DNA of 49,295 nt, from assembly GCF_937910335.1 (NCBI RefSeq), contig NZ_CALEMX010000549.1, positions 1-49,295 on the forward strand. Reading direction: 5' to 3'. The notes below the pieces were generated by a model. The model was given only the letters and a program-made list of their open reading frames with translations, made no database searches and was not told the origin of the DNA. Source of the DNA: an uncultured Gimesia sp. (GTDB taxonomy: Bacteria > Planctomycetota > Planctomycetia > Planctomycetales > Planctomycetaceae). Made by a program: the position numbers and the translations under genes. Of the stretch, positions 27,400-37,454 are shown piece after piece (within the stretch, counting starts at the first letter, position 1; each line of letters opens with the position of its first letter).

Positions 27400-30207
27400 T
27401 TAATTAGAAGACCCCTCAAGAGTTCGTTTGACCTCATTGATCCGGAATGCTTCTAACAGGTCTCCCTCCTTAATATCATTAAACCCAGATAGTAGAATAC
27501 CACATTCCATGCCTTCGCGAACTTCCTTCACATCATCCTTTTCTCTTTTTAACGAGGCGAGACCATATTGATTAAGTATCTTCTGGTCTCGTATCAGATG
27601 TACTCGATCATTTCGATTGATCGTTCCATTCAATACACGACAACCAGCAATCTTTCCAAATCGACTAATCGAAAATGTCTGTAGAACCAAAGCACGTCCA
27701 GTTTGTTCCTGTACCAGTTCCGGACGCAACATCCCTTCCAGCGACAGTTTGATATCATCTAAGACTTCATAAATAATACTGTAACGCCGGATTTCGACAT
27801 CTTCCTGTGTTGCAAGAGTTCGAGCTCGATCTTCGGCAATCACATGGAATGCAACGATAATTGCATTTGATGCACTCGCCAGATAGACATCACTTTCGTT
27901 CACTCCCCCAACCCCTTCATGCAGAATTTTAACCCGCACTTCTGGATGCTCAAACTTCCCGATTTCACTTCGAATCGCTTCCAGAGAACCTGGCGTATCA
28001 GCTTTGATAATCAGAGGCAGATCCTGAATCGCCCCTTCGTGGACAGAACTCATTATGTCTTCCAGAGTTCGAGGACCGCCACTGTGTCTCGATAAAGTAT
28101 CGGCACGTCCTTCATCCCGACGCTCTTCAGCCAGTTCTCTCGCTTGATCAATGTCAGGAACCACAACAAAGTGATCACCGGCACCCGGTACTGTATCCAG
28201 GCCGGTTACCTTCACAGGCATTGAGGGAAAGGCCTCATCTAACTGCTGATCTTTGTCATCATACATGGCACGAATGTAACCATAAGATTTACCGCAGATC
28301 ACGGCGTCACCTATCCGCAACGTACCAGTTTGAACAATCAACCAGGCTACAGAACCGCGACCTTCATCGCGGAAACCTTCCAGGCAGACACCAACGGCAG
28401 AACGATTCGGGTTTGCTTTGAGTTCATGTAGTTCAGCAGTCAACAACAGCGTTTCCAGAAGACTGTCGAGACCTGTGCCCTGTAAAGCCGAGACTCGTAC
28501 CACTTCGGTTTCCCCACCCCATTCGGAGGGAAGCACATCTTGGCCAGCGAGATCCGTCAATACTTTTTGTTCGTTAATTTCGGGCAAATCAATTTTATTC
28601 ATTGCCACAACCATTGGCACACCAGACGCTTTAACATGGCTGATACTTTCAGCGGTCTGAGGCATCACGCCATCATCGGCTGCTACAACCAGCACGACCA
28701 TGTCTGTAACGTTCGCACCCCGTGATCGCATTTCACTAAAAGCGGCATGCCCGGGTGTATCCACAAAAGTCAACTTGTGCCCGTTATAATCTATTTGATA
28801 AGCGGCTATATGCTGGGTAATTCCCCCCGCTTCACCATCAACCACTTTCGTATTTCGAAGTGAATCGACAAGAGTCGTCTTTCCATGATCGACGTGACCC
28901 AATACGGTGATAATCGGTGGTCGTGTGATAAGATCTTCGGGAGCGTCTTCCTGATCAATAATCTCGGCAACAGTTTCCAAAGCACCCCTTTGCCGTTTAA
29001 AGGTCAGATCCACTCCTAATTCTAATGCCACTGCCAAAGCAGTTTCCTCTTCAAGAATCTGGTTGATGGTTACCATTTCACCAAATTCTTTAAACAGAAT
29101 TGACATTATTGCTTTTGCCGGGCGCCCCATTGCCTCCGAAAGACTGCGTACCGTCATTGGCACTTCGACTTCCGCTTCTGTTTTATGAACAATCGCTCCT
29201 GAATCTTGCTTCCGTTTTGATCGACGGGGGCGACGGCCTACCGCTTCCTGCTGCTCGGTCCCATCAGGAGCAAAGACACGACGACCTTCTCTACGCTGTT
29301 TCCGCGCTTCGACCAGGCTCAGACTTCCTCGACGTTCTTTTGAATCTTCGTCCTGAGGATCGCGATCTTTCTCACGCTTTTTCTGTTCCGTATGCTGAGC
29401 CAGATGAGCGGCCAGAGGACTCTTTTGCTCTAGAATATCTGCAGTCAAACGAACTTCAGGCTTCTGTGCTTTTTCCTCTTTTTTCTTTACTTTAGGAATA
29501 ACCGGTTGCTTATACGCAGGAGGAGCTGCCACTGAAGGCAATGCAGACTTGGTTTTCGATTTCGACTGCTGCTTGCCAGAACGTGTGGACCCTCGAGGTA
29601 ACATCTCACGGATTGAGGAAGTATTTGTGTTTCCAGCAGGCATAAAATCATCACGGCTGAGAGCTTGCTCGGAATCACCCGCTTCAACTTCTTTTGACTT
29701 GCGTTTCAATGCGCCAGAACGAGACTCCTTAACCACTGCACCTGAAGATCCTTCCTCTACAGAAGAATCGTCTAGGGAATCGCCTGGGGAATCGCCTGGG
29801 GAATCGCCTGGGGAATCGGCAGCCCCTGCTTCTCCCTCAACTTGTTCAACCGCTACTCCTGAATCGCTTTCTTCTCCCGTATCTGAAAGCTCATCTTCAT
29901 CTGATGCTCCGGAAGATTTTAGTGTTGTAGAACGAGTAGATTGTGATCGGGACGTCATAGCCTTGATGGTCCGCATCTTGGCCTGTTCACGTTGCGGTAC
30001 CATCGTAGCCTGATCAACGGCCTCGACTGAATCACCAGAAGGTTGATCCTTCTTATTCAGATAGGCAATCACAATGTCACGTTCGTCGGGCGTGATGCTG
30101 GCCAAAGCGGAGTTCTTCAACTTCACCCCCGCTTGGTTACATTCATCGATCAGCACTTTGCTGTCCATTCCCAACTCTTTTGCAAGAGCAAAAATACGTA
30201 TCTTCAA
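27400..30207 (-). CDS. infB: Translation initiation factor IF-2
   Basis: IF-2 binds fMet-tRNA and GTP and joins the ribosomal subunits. The start is taken as TTG at 30207, giving 935 residues, because the product then begins with the family-typical '[14 protein letters not shown]' and has GGAG 8 bases upstream; the TTG at 30228 adds seven residues. After the N-terminal IF2_N helix-turn (about 1-50) comes a long low-complexity, charged linker (about 60-345) with an SPGD repeat, then the second IF2_N domain (about 350-400). The GTPase domain begins with '[10 protein letters not shown]' (about 437-446), followed by 'DTPGHAAF' and 'NKID'. Domains II, III and IV are complete to the end. It lies between nusA (109 bp upstream) and rbfA. 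Confidence 0.97.
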   Translation of the reverse strand: MKIRIFALAKELGMDSKVLIDECNQAGVKLKNSALASITPDERDIVIAYLNKKDQPSGDSVEAVDQATMVPQREQAKMRTIKAMTSRSQSTRSTTLKSSGASDEDELSDTGEESDSGVAVEQVEGEAGAADSPGDSPGDSPGDSLDDSSVEEGSSGAVVKESRSGALKRKSKEVEAGDSEQALSRDDFMPAGNTNTSSIREMLPRGSTRSGKQQSKSKTKSALPSVAAPPAYKQPVIPKVKKKEEKAQKPEVRLTADILEQKSPLAAHLAQHTEQKKREKDRDPQDEDSKERRGSLSLVEARKQRREGRRVFAPDGTEQQEAVGRRPRRSKRKQDSGAIVHKTEAEVEVPMTVRSLSEAMGRPAKAIMSILFKEFGEMVTINQILEEETALAVALELGVDLTFKRQRGALETVAEIIDQEDAPEDLITRPPIITVLGHVDHGKTTLVDSLRNTKVVDGEAGGITQHIAAYQIDYNGHKLTFVDTPGHAAFSEMRSRGANVTDMVVLVVAADDGVMPQTAESISHVKASGVPMVVAMNKIDLPEINEQKVLTDLAGQDVLPSEWGGETEVVRVSALQGTGLDSLLETLLLTAELHELKANPNRSAVGVCLEGFRDEGRGSVAWLIVQTGTLRIGDAVICGKSYGYIRAMYDDKDQQLDEAFPSMPVKVTGLDTVPGAGDHFVVVPDIDQARELAEERRDEGRADTLSRHSGGPRTLEDIMSSVHEGAIQDLPLIIKADTPGSLEAIRSEIGKFEHPEVRVKILHEGVGGVNESDVYLASASNAIIVAFHVIAEDRARTLATQEDVEIRRYSIIYEVLDDIKLSLEGMLRPELVQEQTGRALVLQTFSISRFGKIAGCRVLNGTINRNDRVHLIRDQKILNQYGLASLKREKDDVKEVREGMECGILLSGFNDIKEGDLLEAFRINEVKRTLEGSSN
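29765..29818. repeat. 12-base tandem repeat inside infB
   Basis: About four copies of a 12-base unit (GGGGAATCGCCT on the plus strand, the first slightly diverged) encode the SPGD repeats of the IF-2 linker. The length is a multiple of three, so changes in copy number keep the reading frame. Confidence 0.85.
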
Positions 30208-30316
30208 CAGCTCTTCTCCCGTGAACAATTCTGCAATCCGTTTTTAAATTCAGTGAAATTCAAACGAATCACCTGATGAGACAACTGCCTCATAAAACTT
30301 ACTCGTAATAAACGCT

Positions 30317-31819
30317 TTATTCCTGCTTTTCAGTAGACTCTTCTGTAGTATTCTCCGCATTCACCGGTACTTCTTCAGTAGCGACGACTTCATCTGTCTT
30401 TGTCTCGGGTTCAGCAGCGGCTTCCTCCGCGACGACACTCTCTTCAGCTTCAGTTTCGACGACTTCATCTGTCGTTGACTTGGATTCAGCAGAGGCTTCC
30501 TCCGCGACGACACTCTCATCAGCTTCCGAGCCGCTCACTTCAGCCTCAGATTCAGTCGCGGCCGGTTCTGAAGTTGCTTCAACTTCGGTAGCGACAGATT
30601 CCTTTTCGGCTGTGGCTTGCGGATTATTTTTCTTGGCGGCGCGCATTGCATCTTCTTCTGCTTCGACACGCTCACTTTCCCGATCTGCAACTTCCACAAT
30701 CTGTGTGCATTGCTCAGCGGTCAGACCACCTAGTTCTGCCAACTGGTCTGGCTCGATAACGGATAAATCGTAGTAACTGAAAAACCCCTGTGAGACCAGG
30801 CTTTCAGCCAATTCTTCGGAAACTCCGGGGATTGAAGAAAATGCTTCTACTGTTTTATCCAACTGTTCATCCAACTCGCTTTGAGTCATCACTTCAATAT
30901 CCCAACCGACCAGCTTGGAAGCCAGACGCACATTCTGCCCTTTTCGACCAATTGCCAGAGGAAGTTGATCCTCGCGTACGAGAACAATCACACGCCCTAA
31001 CATCGGGCACAAAATGACGTCTTCCACTTCCGCAGGTTGTAATGAGTTCGGCACTAGAACCTGTAAAGAGTCATTCCAGCGGACAATATCAATCCGCTCG
31101 CCGGCAAGCTCATCTACAATATTCTTAATCCTGGCTCCTCGCATTCCCACGCAGGCTCCCACGCAATCGATGCTACTGTCCATACAGGATACTGCTACTT
31201 TGGATCGATAGCCAGCTTCGCGAGCCAACGAACGAACATCAATAATTCGATCCGAGACTTCAGGAATTTCCAGTTCGAATAATCGCCGCACCATATCCGG
31301 ATGAGTTCGTGAGAGAATCACCTTTACCCGGCTACCCGCTTTACGTACATCCAGCACAATCGCACGCGCACGATCACCGACCCGAAACGATTCACCGGGT
31401 ATCTGTTCGCCTCGCGGTAGAATGCCTTCTATTTTTCCCAGGTTGATCAGCACTGCCCCACCTTCGACTCGCGAGACGCTTCCCGAAACCGATTGATGTT
31501 GCATTTCCAGATATTCATCAAAAACAGAATCTCGTTCCGCTTCACGAATTTTTTGGATCATGACCTGCTTGGCTGTTTGTGCCGCAACACGCCCCAGAAT
31601 TTCACCTAGAATATCCTGAGCCAACTTTTCCTCATCACAAAAAACGGTCGGTTCACCTGAATCACGGTCAATATGGACAGAAAGTTCATGGTCATCTCCG
31701 AAGTGCCTGCGCGCAGCCGATAAGATTGCCTGTTCAATCCCACCAAACACGATCTCTTTATCAATGCTTTTATCGCGTTGAATGGCATCAACAATCCTGA
31801 GAACTTCCTTACCGTCCAT
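30317..31819 (-). CDS. nusA: Transcription termination/antitermination factor NusA
   Basis: A 500-residue protein. NusA binds RNA polymerase and nascent RNA, and modulates pausing, intrinsic termination and antitermination. The N-terminal polymerase-binding domain spans about 1-125. The S1 domain follows at about 130-200 ('[20 protein letters not shown]'), then KH1 and KH2 with '[14 protein letters not shown]' and '[15 protein letters not shown]'. A helix-hairpin-helix-like segment lies near 325-380 ('[18 protein letters not shown]'). The last 110 or so residues are Glu/Ala/Val-rich low complexity and contain a 25-residue duplicated unit. AAGGAA lies 8 bases before the ATG. It is the first gene of the nusA-infB-rbfA series; rimP, the usual upstream gene, is absent. 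Confidence 0.97.
   Translation of the reverse strand: MDGKEVLRIVDAIQRDKSIDKEIVFGGIEQAILSAARRHFGDDHELSVHIDRDSGEPTVFCDEEKLAQDILGEILGRVAAQTAKQVMIQKIREAERDSVFDEYLEMQHQSVSGSVSRVEGGAVLINLGKIEGILPRGEQIPGESFRVGDRARAIVLDVRKAGSRVKVILSRTHPDMVRRLFELEIPEVSDRIIDVRSLAREAGYRSKVAVSCMDSSIDCVGACVGMRGARIKNIVDELAGERIDIVRWNDSLQVLVPNSLQPAEVEDVILCPMLGRVIVLVREDQLPLAIGRKGQNVRLASKLVGWDIEVMTQSELDEQLDKTVEAFSSIPGVSEELAESLVSQGFFSYYDLSVIEPDQLAELGGLTAEQCTQIVEVADRESERVEAEEDAMRAAKKNNPQATAEKESVATEVEATSEPAATESEAEVSGSEADESVVAEEASAESKSTTDEVVETEAEESVVAEEAAAEPETKTDEVVATEEVPVNAENTTEESTEKQE
30383..30532. repeat. 75-base tandem duplication in the nusA 3' end
   Basis: Two copies of a 75-base unit (30383-30457 and 30458-30532) are recognisable by the shared GACGACTTCATCTGTC start and CCTCCGCGACGACACTCTC core on the plus strand. 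Each encodes 25 residues of the acidic NusA tail, with ESVVAEE and TDEVV in both. Confidence 0.85.
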
Positions 31820-31951
31820 AATTGTGTTTCCTTCATTCGACAGTTGCTAAGCTCAACTGACTCGAAAACTACTTCAAACAAGACCTGAACCAGTCAAATC
31901 TATTTCTCCTGACACTGTTGAATACCCAAATTCAGCAGTACCACCATTAAC

Positions 31952-31978
31952 AAAAAAAAGCGGGAACATGCCCACTTT
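31952..31978 (-). terminator. Intrinsic terminator upstream of nusA, possible attenuator
   Basis: On the minus strand AAAGTGGG pairs with CCCGCTTT (one G-U pair) around a six-base loop, followed directly by a run of eight T. It lies 132 bases before the nusA ATG and points towards nusA. It either ends a short upstream RNA or works as an attenuator within the nusA leader. Confidence 0.65.
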
Positions 31979-32088
31979 ATGACTACCATCACTACCGTAT
32001 AACGGTAGCCTGGCAGAGCCGTAATTGTCATTAAAGAAATAACAAATCACGACAATCGGATTGGTGAGCTAAAGCTCGAGTTCCAACC
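31979..32088 (-). promoter_or_regulatory. Structured minus-strand element preceding the nusA-proximal terminator
   Basis: Two further hairpins precede the terminator in minus-strand order. The first, at 32088-32059, has an outer stem CCAACC/GATTGG (with one G-U pair) around an inner GAGC-TTTA-GCTC hairpin. The second, at 32008-31992, is a perfect 7-base stem CTACCGT/ACGGTAG with a three-base loop. Together with the terminator they look like a small structured RNA or leader of about 140 bases. No known riboswitch class was recognised. Confidence 0.4.
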
Positions 32089-32572
32089 AGCCTACATATC
32101 AGAGGACTCCATTCGAGTTTACGAATGCCGATTTATCACAAAGAAACAAACAGCCACATTGGCTTGTTCCCCCTTGCAAACACACTGAACACCAGTATGC
32201 AAAACAATTGCGCATAAGGCATCCCACAGAGGATACCCTATTATCCACTGAAATTAATCTCCGCGCGCTCAGATGTCAAGCACCGCAGGCAACTATTTCA
32301 GAACGACTTAGTACCTGTATTCGAGAATCAGACCACAGAGCCGAATACTGTTTCTATTTACAGGTAATAGCGACCCGTCAAACCTATTTAGAATCAAAAA
32401 TCGGATCTGCCACGTTTCGGCCAATTTCTTCAGATGTGGAAAGATTGATCTCCATCAAAATCGAAATCTACTATAGTATTGGAATGAATTCTCGGATGAA
32501 GCGATTACTTTTCGATTTTGCCGGGTTAGTTATCAGGAAAACATCTCCACACTTCTGAAGGACGGTCCCATA

Positions 32573-33991
32573 ATGTCACGTTTAATCCCGCTTTTGATTT
32601 TCTGCATCGGATTCCCCATCACCGCGGCTGCACAGCCAACTGCACCAAACGACCCTTTTGCCCAACAAAAAATAGCCGCTGATCAAGCTCAGCAAAAAGG
32701 CGATTATGCGAAGTCTATTGAACTGACATCGCAAATTTTGCAACAAAAGCCGGATGACCATATCGCCTACTATCTGAGAGCCAGTGCGCGCGTGGAATCA
32801 GGCAGAGCACAGGGAAATGCAAAAACCATCAGAGACGGGATCGGCGATGCACGTGAAGCTATCCGGTTCAGTCAAAATCAAAATGTGAATTACTATCTGC
32901 CATATCTCTACGGAATGATAAATCTGGCTGTCATGGAAAACAAAAAGAGTCATGGAGAGACAGCCTTAGGTGTTGCCAATCAAATTCTGGTCCGCCCGAA
33001 TCTGACTGCTGAAGAACGAGCCAATTTCCACTATCAGCGAGGGATGATCTTTCTACCTTTGAATAAACCACAGGAAGCCGCGAAAGACTTCACCGAAACA
33101 ATTAAACTTTCCCCTAACCATTTTGCAGCTTTACTGGCACTGCCAGATGCTTATGCATTAGCTGGAAATAATGAAATGGCGCTCGCCAGTTTTAATCAGG
33201 TTGCACAAAAACAACCTGATTCTCCAGTTGTTTACAACAACCGCGCCATGTATTTCCAACAACAGGGAAAACTTCAGGATGCCATCAATGACTTCTCCCG
33301 CGCGATTCAGATCGATCCTAAATACCACCATGCCATTACAAATCGAGGCTTTGCATACCTGGAAGGCGGTAAACCCGAGACAGCTGAAGCAGATTTGACA
33401 CAATCGCTCTCTATTGCCCCAAATCAACCATTCGTCCTGGGAATGAGAGGAGAGGCGCGGCTTCTGCAAGGAAAGATTACTCAGGCCATCGAAGATCAGA
33501 AACAGGCGGTGCAACTAGATCCGCAAAATGCGGCCCTGCGTTCTGACTTAGGATTTTCCTACTTTTTCAGTCAGAATTATCCTGCTGCCATTACCGAGTT
33601 CAACCTGGCGGCAAAGCTAGCTCCGGAGCAGATGAAAGTATTAAATCCCTGGATTTACCTGGCAATGATTCGCAGTAACCAAAAACCTGCAGCAGATGCA
33701 AAATTTCAATCGGTTCTTGCACAAAAACCAGACTCACGCGATTCCGTTGACAATCTCCTGGCTTATTTAATGGGTGCGGTTACTCAAGCTGATCTGATTA
33801 AATCCATCGACCTCAAAGACCAGGAACGCGCAAAAGCCCAAACTTGCGAAGCATACTTTTTCATCGGGCAAAAAGCCCTCCTTGCCAATGACAATGCAAC
33901 CGCCACTCAAAATTTTCAGCAAGCCCTCAATACCAACATGAAGAATCTGTCGGCATATCGTGGTGCTCAATACGCACTCAAAAAGTTTTAA
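32573..33991 (+). CDS. Exported TPR-repeat protein
   Basis: A 472-residue protein with a signal peptide (hydrophobic residues 4-18, ending 'AAAQ') and AAGGA about 10 bases before the ATG. It contains about eight TPR units between residues 30 and 360. Clear ones are 'AAKDFTETIKLSPNHFAAL', 'ALASFNQVAQKQPDSPVVY', 'AINDFSRAIQIDPKYHHAI', 'AEADLTQSLSIAPNQPFVL' and 'AIEDQKQAVQLDPQNAALR'. The C-terminal 100 residues resemble further TPR units with a non-canonical insert. It is transcribed away from nusA and ends 98 bases before a strong terminator. A specific role cannot be read from the sequence. Confidence 0.88.
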   Translation: MSRLIPLLIFCIGFPITAAAQPTAPNDPFAQQKIAADQAQQKGDYAKSIELTSQILQQKPDDHIAYYLRASARVESGRAQGNAKTIRDGIGDAREAIRFSQNQNVNYYLPYLYGMINLAVMENKKSHGETALGVANQILVRPNLTAEERANFHYQRGMIFLPLNKPQEAAKDFTETIKLSPNHFAALLALPDAYALAGNNEMALASFNQVAQKQPDSPVVYNNRAMYFQQQGKLQDAINDFSRAIQIDPKYHHAITNRGFAYLEGGKPETAEADLTQSLSIAPNQPFVLGMRGEARLLQGKITQAIEDQKQAVQLDPQNAALRSDLGFSYFFSQNYPAAITEFNLAAKLAPEQMKVLNPWIYLAMIRSNQKPAADAKFQSVLAQKPDSRDSVDNLLAYLMGAVTQADLIKSIDLKDQERAKAQTCEAYFFIGQKALLANDNATATQNFQQALNTNMKNLSAYRGAQYALKKF

Positions 33992-34088
33992 CCTGTGGCC
34001 AAGTTTAGCTTAGCATCTTGAATCCCATTTGAACCGAGTGCCATAGAATGAAAGGCGCTATGCTGAAATGGAATGCGATCAAGAAAAA

Positions 34089-34135
34089 AGCCCCGGGAAG
34101 CGTTACATTGCTTTCCGGGGCTGATTATTTTTATT
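34089..34135. terminator. Bidirectional intrinsic terminator
   Basis: AGCCCCGGGAAGC at 34089-34101 pairs with GCTTTCCGGGGCT at 34110-34122, with one G-U pair and an eight-base loop. A-rich sequence precedes it and TTATTTTT follows, so it can end transcripts from both sides. It lies between the convergent TPR gene (stop at 33991) and the ketosynthase-like gene (stop at 34168). Confidence 0.88.
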
Positions 34136-34167
34136 GCCCAATCTGGTAATTTCACGGACAGATGATT

Positions 34168-35469
34168 TCACGCACCGCAAATCACGGAAGCGCTGGCTTG
34201 CCCGAATGTCGTAGAGCTGATTTTCAAAAACAGTTTGTTATTTGTTGCCAGAGGTTCATTTCGAACCACATTCAAAGGGCAATCTGCATCGGGTGTTTCA
34301 TAGTTTAATGTCGCGGGAATCACACCCTGCTTGAGAGCAACCAGCGAACCACTGGCTTCGACAATTCCACAGCCAGACCCGGAATTTCCAAAGTAACTTT
34401 TAAGCGCCGTCACTGGAATTTCTGTGGCTTGATCCCCAAAGACATCCTGAATCGCCTGAAACTCTAAAACATCAAAAACCTGCTCTCCCAGGCCATGTGC
34501 ATTGATATGGCCGATATCACCCGGCTCGACCCCGGCATTTTTCAATGCCGATTTGATCGAGTTGGACATTGCCGCTCGCATATTAGCTGTTCCATCCCGA
34601 TTGATGACACACGAGGCACCAGAACCTAAAAGCTCACCCCAAATTTTTGCGCCACGATTTTCCGCATGCGATTTTTCTTCCAAAAGCAGTGAGCAAGCTG
34701 CCTCACCGACAACCTGACCTGTCCGCGTATTGTCAAAGGGACGAGAACGTTGAGAAAACTCGGCTGGCGAGTCTGCCAACTGATCCCAGAATTTGGCATG
34801 TATCGACTTGATCTCATGCACCCGAGTTCCCGTCACACCCGCAATCATCACATCAGCCCAGCCACGTTCTATGACGCGCTGCGCTTCCCCCAACACCAGA
34901 TTACCAGAGGCTTCTGCTTGTGTAATTGAGTTGCTTGGCCCACGTGCATCAATAATGATTCCAATATGGCACGCTGGCATGTTAGGTAGATACTTCAATA
35001 ACCACAGCGGTTCCATCTTAGGCAACCCATCGGCGCCCCATCGTTTGTATTCGAATTTGGACCCATCAGAACTGGCAACGCAAGCACCAAAAAGCACTTC
35101 AGGCGGGCTTAACATTAAATTGGCGCCGAATTCGATTCCGAAGCGTTCGCTATCGACTGCTTCCAGATCCAATGCAGAGTCTTCAACCGCCAGATTTGCG
35201 GAAGCCACTCCCAATTGAATTTCGCGGCACATGACCTTCAGGCTTCTCCGCTGATTCTTAAGATACTGTTTTTTGATCGTACTGGAATTGAAATCAGAAA
35301 CTTCGCCTACACAGGTATCTGGTGCTGCCAGATAGGCATATAATTCTGATTTTTTAATGCCCGATTTACCCGACATCAAACTCTCTTGAAACGCGTCCAC
35401 TCCGATCCCGATAGGACTGAGAATACCCATCCCCGTTATCAGAATTCGTCGTTTTGAATCTGTATTCAT
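34168..35469 (-). CDS. Beta-ketoacyl synthase-like protein lacking the catalytic Cys (chain-length-factor-like)
   Basis: A 433-residue protein of the thiolase-fold ketosynthase family, with 'ILITGMGILSPIGIG' at the N-terminus and 'RSRPFDNTRTGQVVGEAA' in the middle. Aligned with the neighbouring FabF, the nucleophile Cys is replaced by Glu (E186 in 'SITQAEASG'), the first His is kept (H325 in 'INAHG'), the second His is Asn (N362 in 'YFGNSGSG') and the Lys in 'LKSYF' is kept. It cannot condense acyl chains by the normal mechanism. Similar losses are known in chain length factors (KS-beta) and in decarboxylating KSQ domains. It lies downstream of fabF in the same orientation, 419 bp away, so a heterodimer with FabF or regulation of chain length is a reasonable inference. 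Confidence 0.85.
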   Translation of the reverse strand: MNTDSKRRILITGMGILSPIGIGVDAFQESLMSGKSGIKKSELYAYLAAPDTCVGEVSDFNSSTIKKQYLKNQRRSLKVMCREIQLGVASANLAVEDSALDLEAVDSERFGIEFGANLMLSPPEVLFGACVASSDGSKFEYKRWGADGLPKMEPLWLLKYLPNMPACHIGIIIDARGPSNSITQAEASGNLVLGEAQRVIERGWADVMIAGVTGTRVHEIKSIHAKFWDQLADSPAEFSQRSRPFDNTRTGQVVGEAACSLLLEEKSHAENRGAKIWGELLGSGASCVINRDGTANMRAAMSNSIKSALKNAGVEPGDIGHINAHGLGEQVFDVLEFQAIQDVFGDQATEIPVTALKSYFGNSGSGCGIVEASGSLVALKQGVIPATLNYETPDADCPLNVVRNEPLATNNKLFLKISSTTFGQASASVICGA

Positions 35470-35888
35470 TTGAATCTCTTTAGAAAGTCCCGCTTACACA
35501 CTTTGACAGTTGCTTTGAATCATGTACTTTTATCGTAGAACACATTCATCCCAGAACAACCCCCCTACAAGCAAGAGGCCAAAAAACCTGTGCATGTAGG
35601 TAAGAATTCAGAAAGAATATGGTTTTTAGACTCTGGAGTTTTCCACTTGATTTCTACTTTATTGACCCAGCTTTGCTGCAGAAAACCAGCGAGTATACAC
35701 GATTCAGACCCTAGGAAACACCTGTAACAGGGGATAGCTAAGACAATCGACGCATGATTTTCAACCCTGAAGCAACACTCAGCTAAAGAATTATTCGGGA
35801 AAACTCTACTTCTCCACGAATGTGCTGAAAACGACCGCCCTCAATAATCATGCGATCAGTGACTTCGACGATTCTATCAAGAAGGCAC
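35470..35888 (-). other. Noncoding gap between fabF and the ketosynthase-like gene
   Basis: About 420 bases without a recognised gene on either strand. It probably holds a promoter for the ketosynthase-like gene, but no clear -35/-10 pair or terminator was picked out by eye. Short plus-strand frames at its right edge are shadows of fabF. Confidence 0.4.
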
Positions 35889-37133
35889 TTAAGGAGCTTT
35901 TTGCAGGACCAGACAGGCATTATGCCCGCCAAAGCCAAAGCTGTTCTTCATCACCCGCTCAATTTTCATCTCGCGTGGCTCATTCGGGATGTAATCGAGA
36001 TTACACCGTTCGTCAGGTTCATCAAGATTGATGGTCGGAGGTCCAACCTGTTCCTGAAGTGCTTTCATAGCAACGACAAATTCCACACCCCCAGATGCCC
36101 CCAGTAAATGGCCTAAATGCCCTTTTGTACTGGAAACAGGCATCGATTTCACTCGCGCGCCAAAAACAGAATTGATCGCAGCTGTTTCTGCTACATCACC
36201 CAAAGGTGTGCTGGTCCCATGTGTATTGATATAATCTATGTCGTCGGTATTCAATCCGGCATCTTTAATGGCATGTTGCATGGCACGTGCCGCTCCACGC
36301 CCCTCAGGATCCGGAGCCGTCATATGAGTCCCATCAGCTGACATTCCATACCCAACGAGTTCTGCCAGAATGGGAATGCCACGCTTTTTGGCATGTTCAT
36401 ATTCTTCAAGCACGATAATCCCGGCACCTTCTGCCATCACAAATCCGTCACGATCGCGGTCAAAAGGACGACTGGCTGATTGAGGATCATCATTGCGAGT
36501 CGACAGAGCATTCATGCGGGCAAAGCCGGAAAGCCCCATCGGAGTCACGGCAGCTTCGCTACCACCTGTTATCATGATATCGGCTACGTCATGCTGAATC
36601 AGCTTAAATGCGTCTCCAATTGCGTTTGTCGCAGACGCACAGGCTGTCGCAACTGCGCTATTTGGACCTTTTAAACCATAGGTAACAGAAATATTTCCGC
36701 TAGCAGCATTCACCATCAACTTGGGAATCATAAAAGGAGAAACACGAGCGGGACCCTGATTGTAAAGACGATCGTGCTGACTTTCGATTTCATTCAGTCC
36801 GCCAATCCCACTTCCCACCAGAACGCCTCTGCGGTAAGGATCACCTTCAAAGTCTTCCAATTGAGCCTGCCGATAGGCTATATGAGCACCAACCAGACCA
36901 AACTGCACAAAGCGGTCGACTCGTTTCAGCTCTTTTGCGGTGATATTGGTATAATCTGCGGCGTTAAAGTCTTTGATTTCGCCACCAAAACGCACCTTGT
37001 AGTCGCTGCAGTCAAAGCGTTCCACCAAACCTACGCCACTTTTCCCAGCGCATAATTTGTCCCAAAACTCTGAGACATCCAAACCCAGAGCCGTTACAAC
37101 TGAAGCCCCCGTAACGACAACTCGCCTGCGCAT
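35889..37133 (-). CDS. fabF: Beta-ketoacyl-ACP synthase II
   Basis: A 414-residue protein of normal FabF length. It condenses malonyl-ACP with acyl-ACP in fatty-acid elongation. The catalytic triad is intact: C165 in 'VATACASATNAIGDA', H305 in 'INTHGTSTPLGD' and H342 in 'KGHLGHLLGASG'. Other family motifs are 'RRVVVTGASVVTALG', 'SRPFDRDRDGFVMAEGAG' and the C-terminal 'NSFGFGGHNACLVL'. AGGAAG lies 9 bases before the ATG. It follows acpP by 87 bp, the usual order in fab clusters. Confidence 0.97.
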   Translation of the reverse strand: MRRRVVVTGASVVTALGLDVSEFWDKLCAGKSGVGLVERFDCSDYKVRFGGEIKDFNAADYTNITAKELKRVDRFVQFGLVGAHIAYRQAQLEDFEGDPYRRGVLVGSGIGGLNEIESQHDRLYNQGPARVSPFMIPKLMVNAASGNISVTYGLKGPNSAVATACASATNAIGDAFKLIQHDVADIMITGGSEAAVTPMGLSGFARMNALSTRNDDPQSASRPFDRDRDGFVMAEGAGIIVLEEYEHAKKRGIPILAELVGYGMSADGTHMTAPDPEGRGAARAMQHAIKDAGLNTDDIDYINTHGTSTPLGDVAETAAINSVFGARVKSMPVSSTKGHLGHLLGASGGVEFVVAMKALQEQVGPPTINLDEPDERCNLDYIPNEPREMKIERVMKNSFGFGGHNACLVLQKAP

Positions 37134-37220
37134 TCTTGAACTCTTCCTACAATGACAAGACAGGACTCTATAAAAATCAAAACCAACAGTGCGTTTCGAC
37201 TGAAGCTAGACTGCTAATGC

Positions 37221-37454
37221 TTAGCTGGCTTTCTCAGTGATATAACCAACGACATCGCCTACAGTTTTAATTTTGTCATAATCATCATCCGGAATCGTTA
37301 CATCAAACTCGTCTTCAAATCCCATAACCAGTTCAACAATGTCCAATGAATCGGCTTTTAAGTCGTCGATAAATTTGCTCTCAAGCGTGATTTCTTCTTT
37401 AGGATGGCCCAATTGCTCGCTAACGATACCAACCACTTTTTCTTCGATTGACAC
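37221..37454 (-). CDS. acpP: Acyl carrier protein
   Basis: A 77-residue acidic protein carrying the phosphopantetheine site S36 in '[18 protein letters not shown]'. It holds growing acyl chains as thioesters. It starts at GTG, with AAGGAG seven bases upstream, an excellent ribosome binding site. A promoter-like pair lies about 100 bases upstream. It precedes fabF in the cluster. Confidence 0.97.
   Translation of the reverse strand: MSIEEKVVGIVSEQLGHPKEEITLESKFIDDLKADSLDIVELVMGFEDEFDVTIPDDDYDKIKTVGDVVGYITEKAS

Larger units (their letters stand above)
31820..32572. other. Divergent intergenic region upstream of nusA and a TPR gene
   Basis: About 750 bases between the divergent genes nusA and the TPR gene at 32573. 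No rimP gene, tRNA or other recognised gene was found on either strand. The nusA-proximal part contains three hairpins on the minus strand ending in an intrinsic terminator (31952-32088). A plus-strand frame of 116 codons at 32208-32558 lacks family features and is not called. Confidence 0.5.

Noticed and set aside
32238-32250. Single DnaA-box-like TTATCCACT
   Set aside because: One imperfect copy only, with no cluster of boxes and no dnaA or dnaN nearby, so no origin is claimed.
32208-32558. 116-codon plus-strand frame upstream of the TPR gene
   Set aside because: No recognisable domain and no ribosome binding site; it lies in promoter sequence of the divergent pair.
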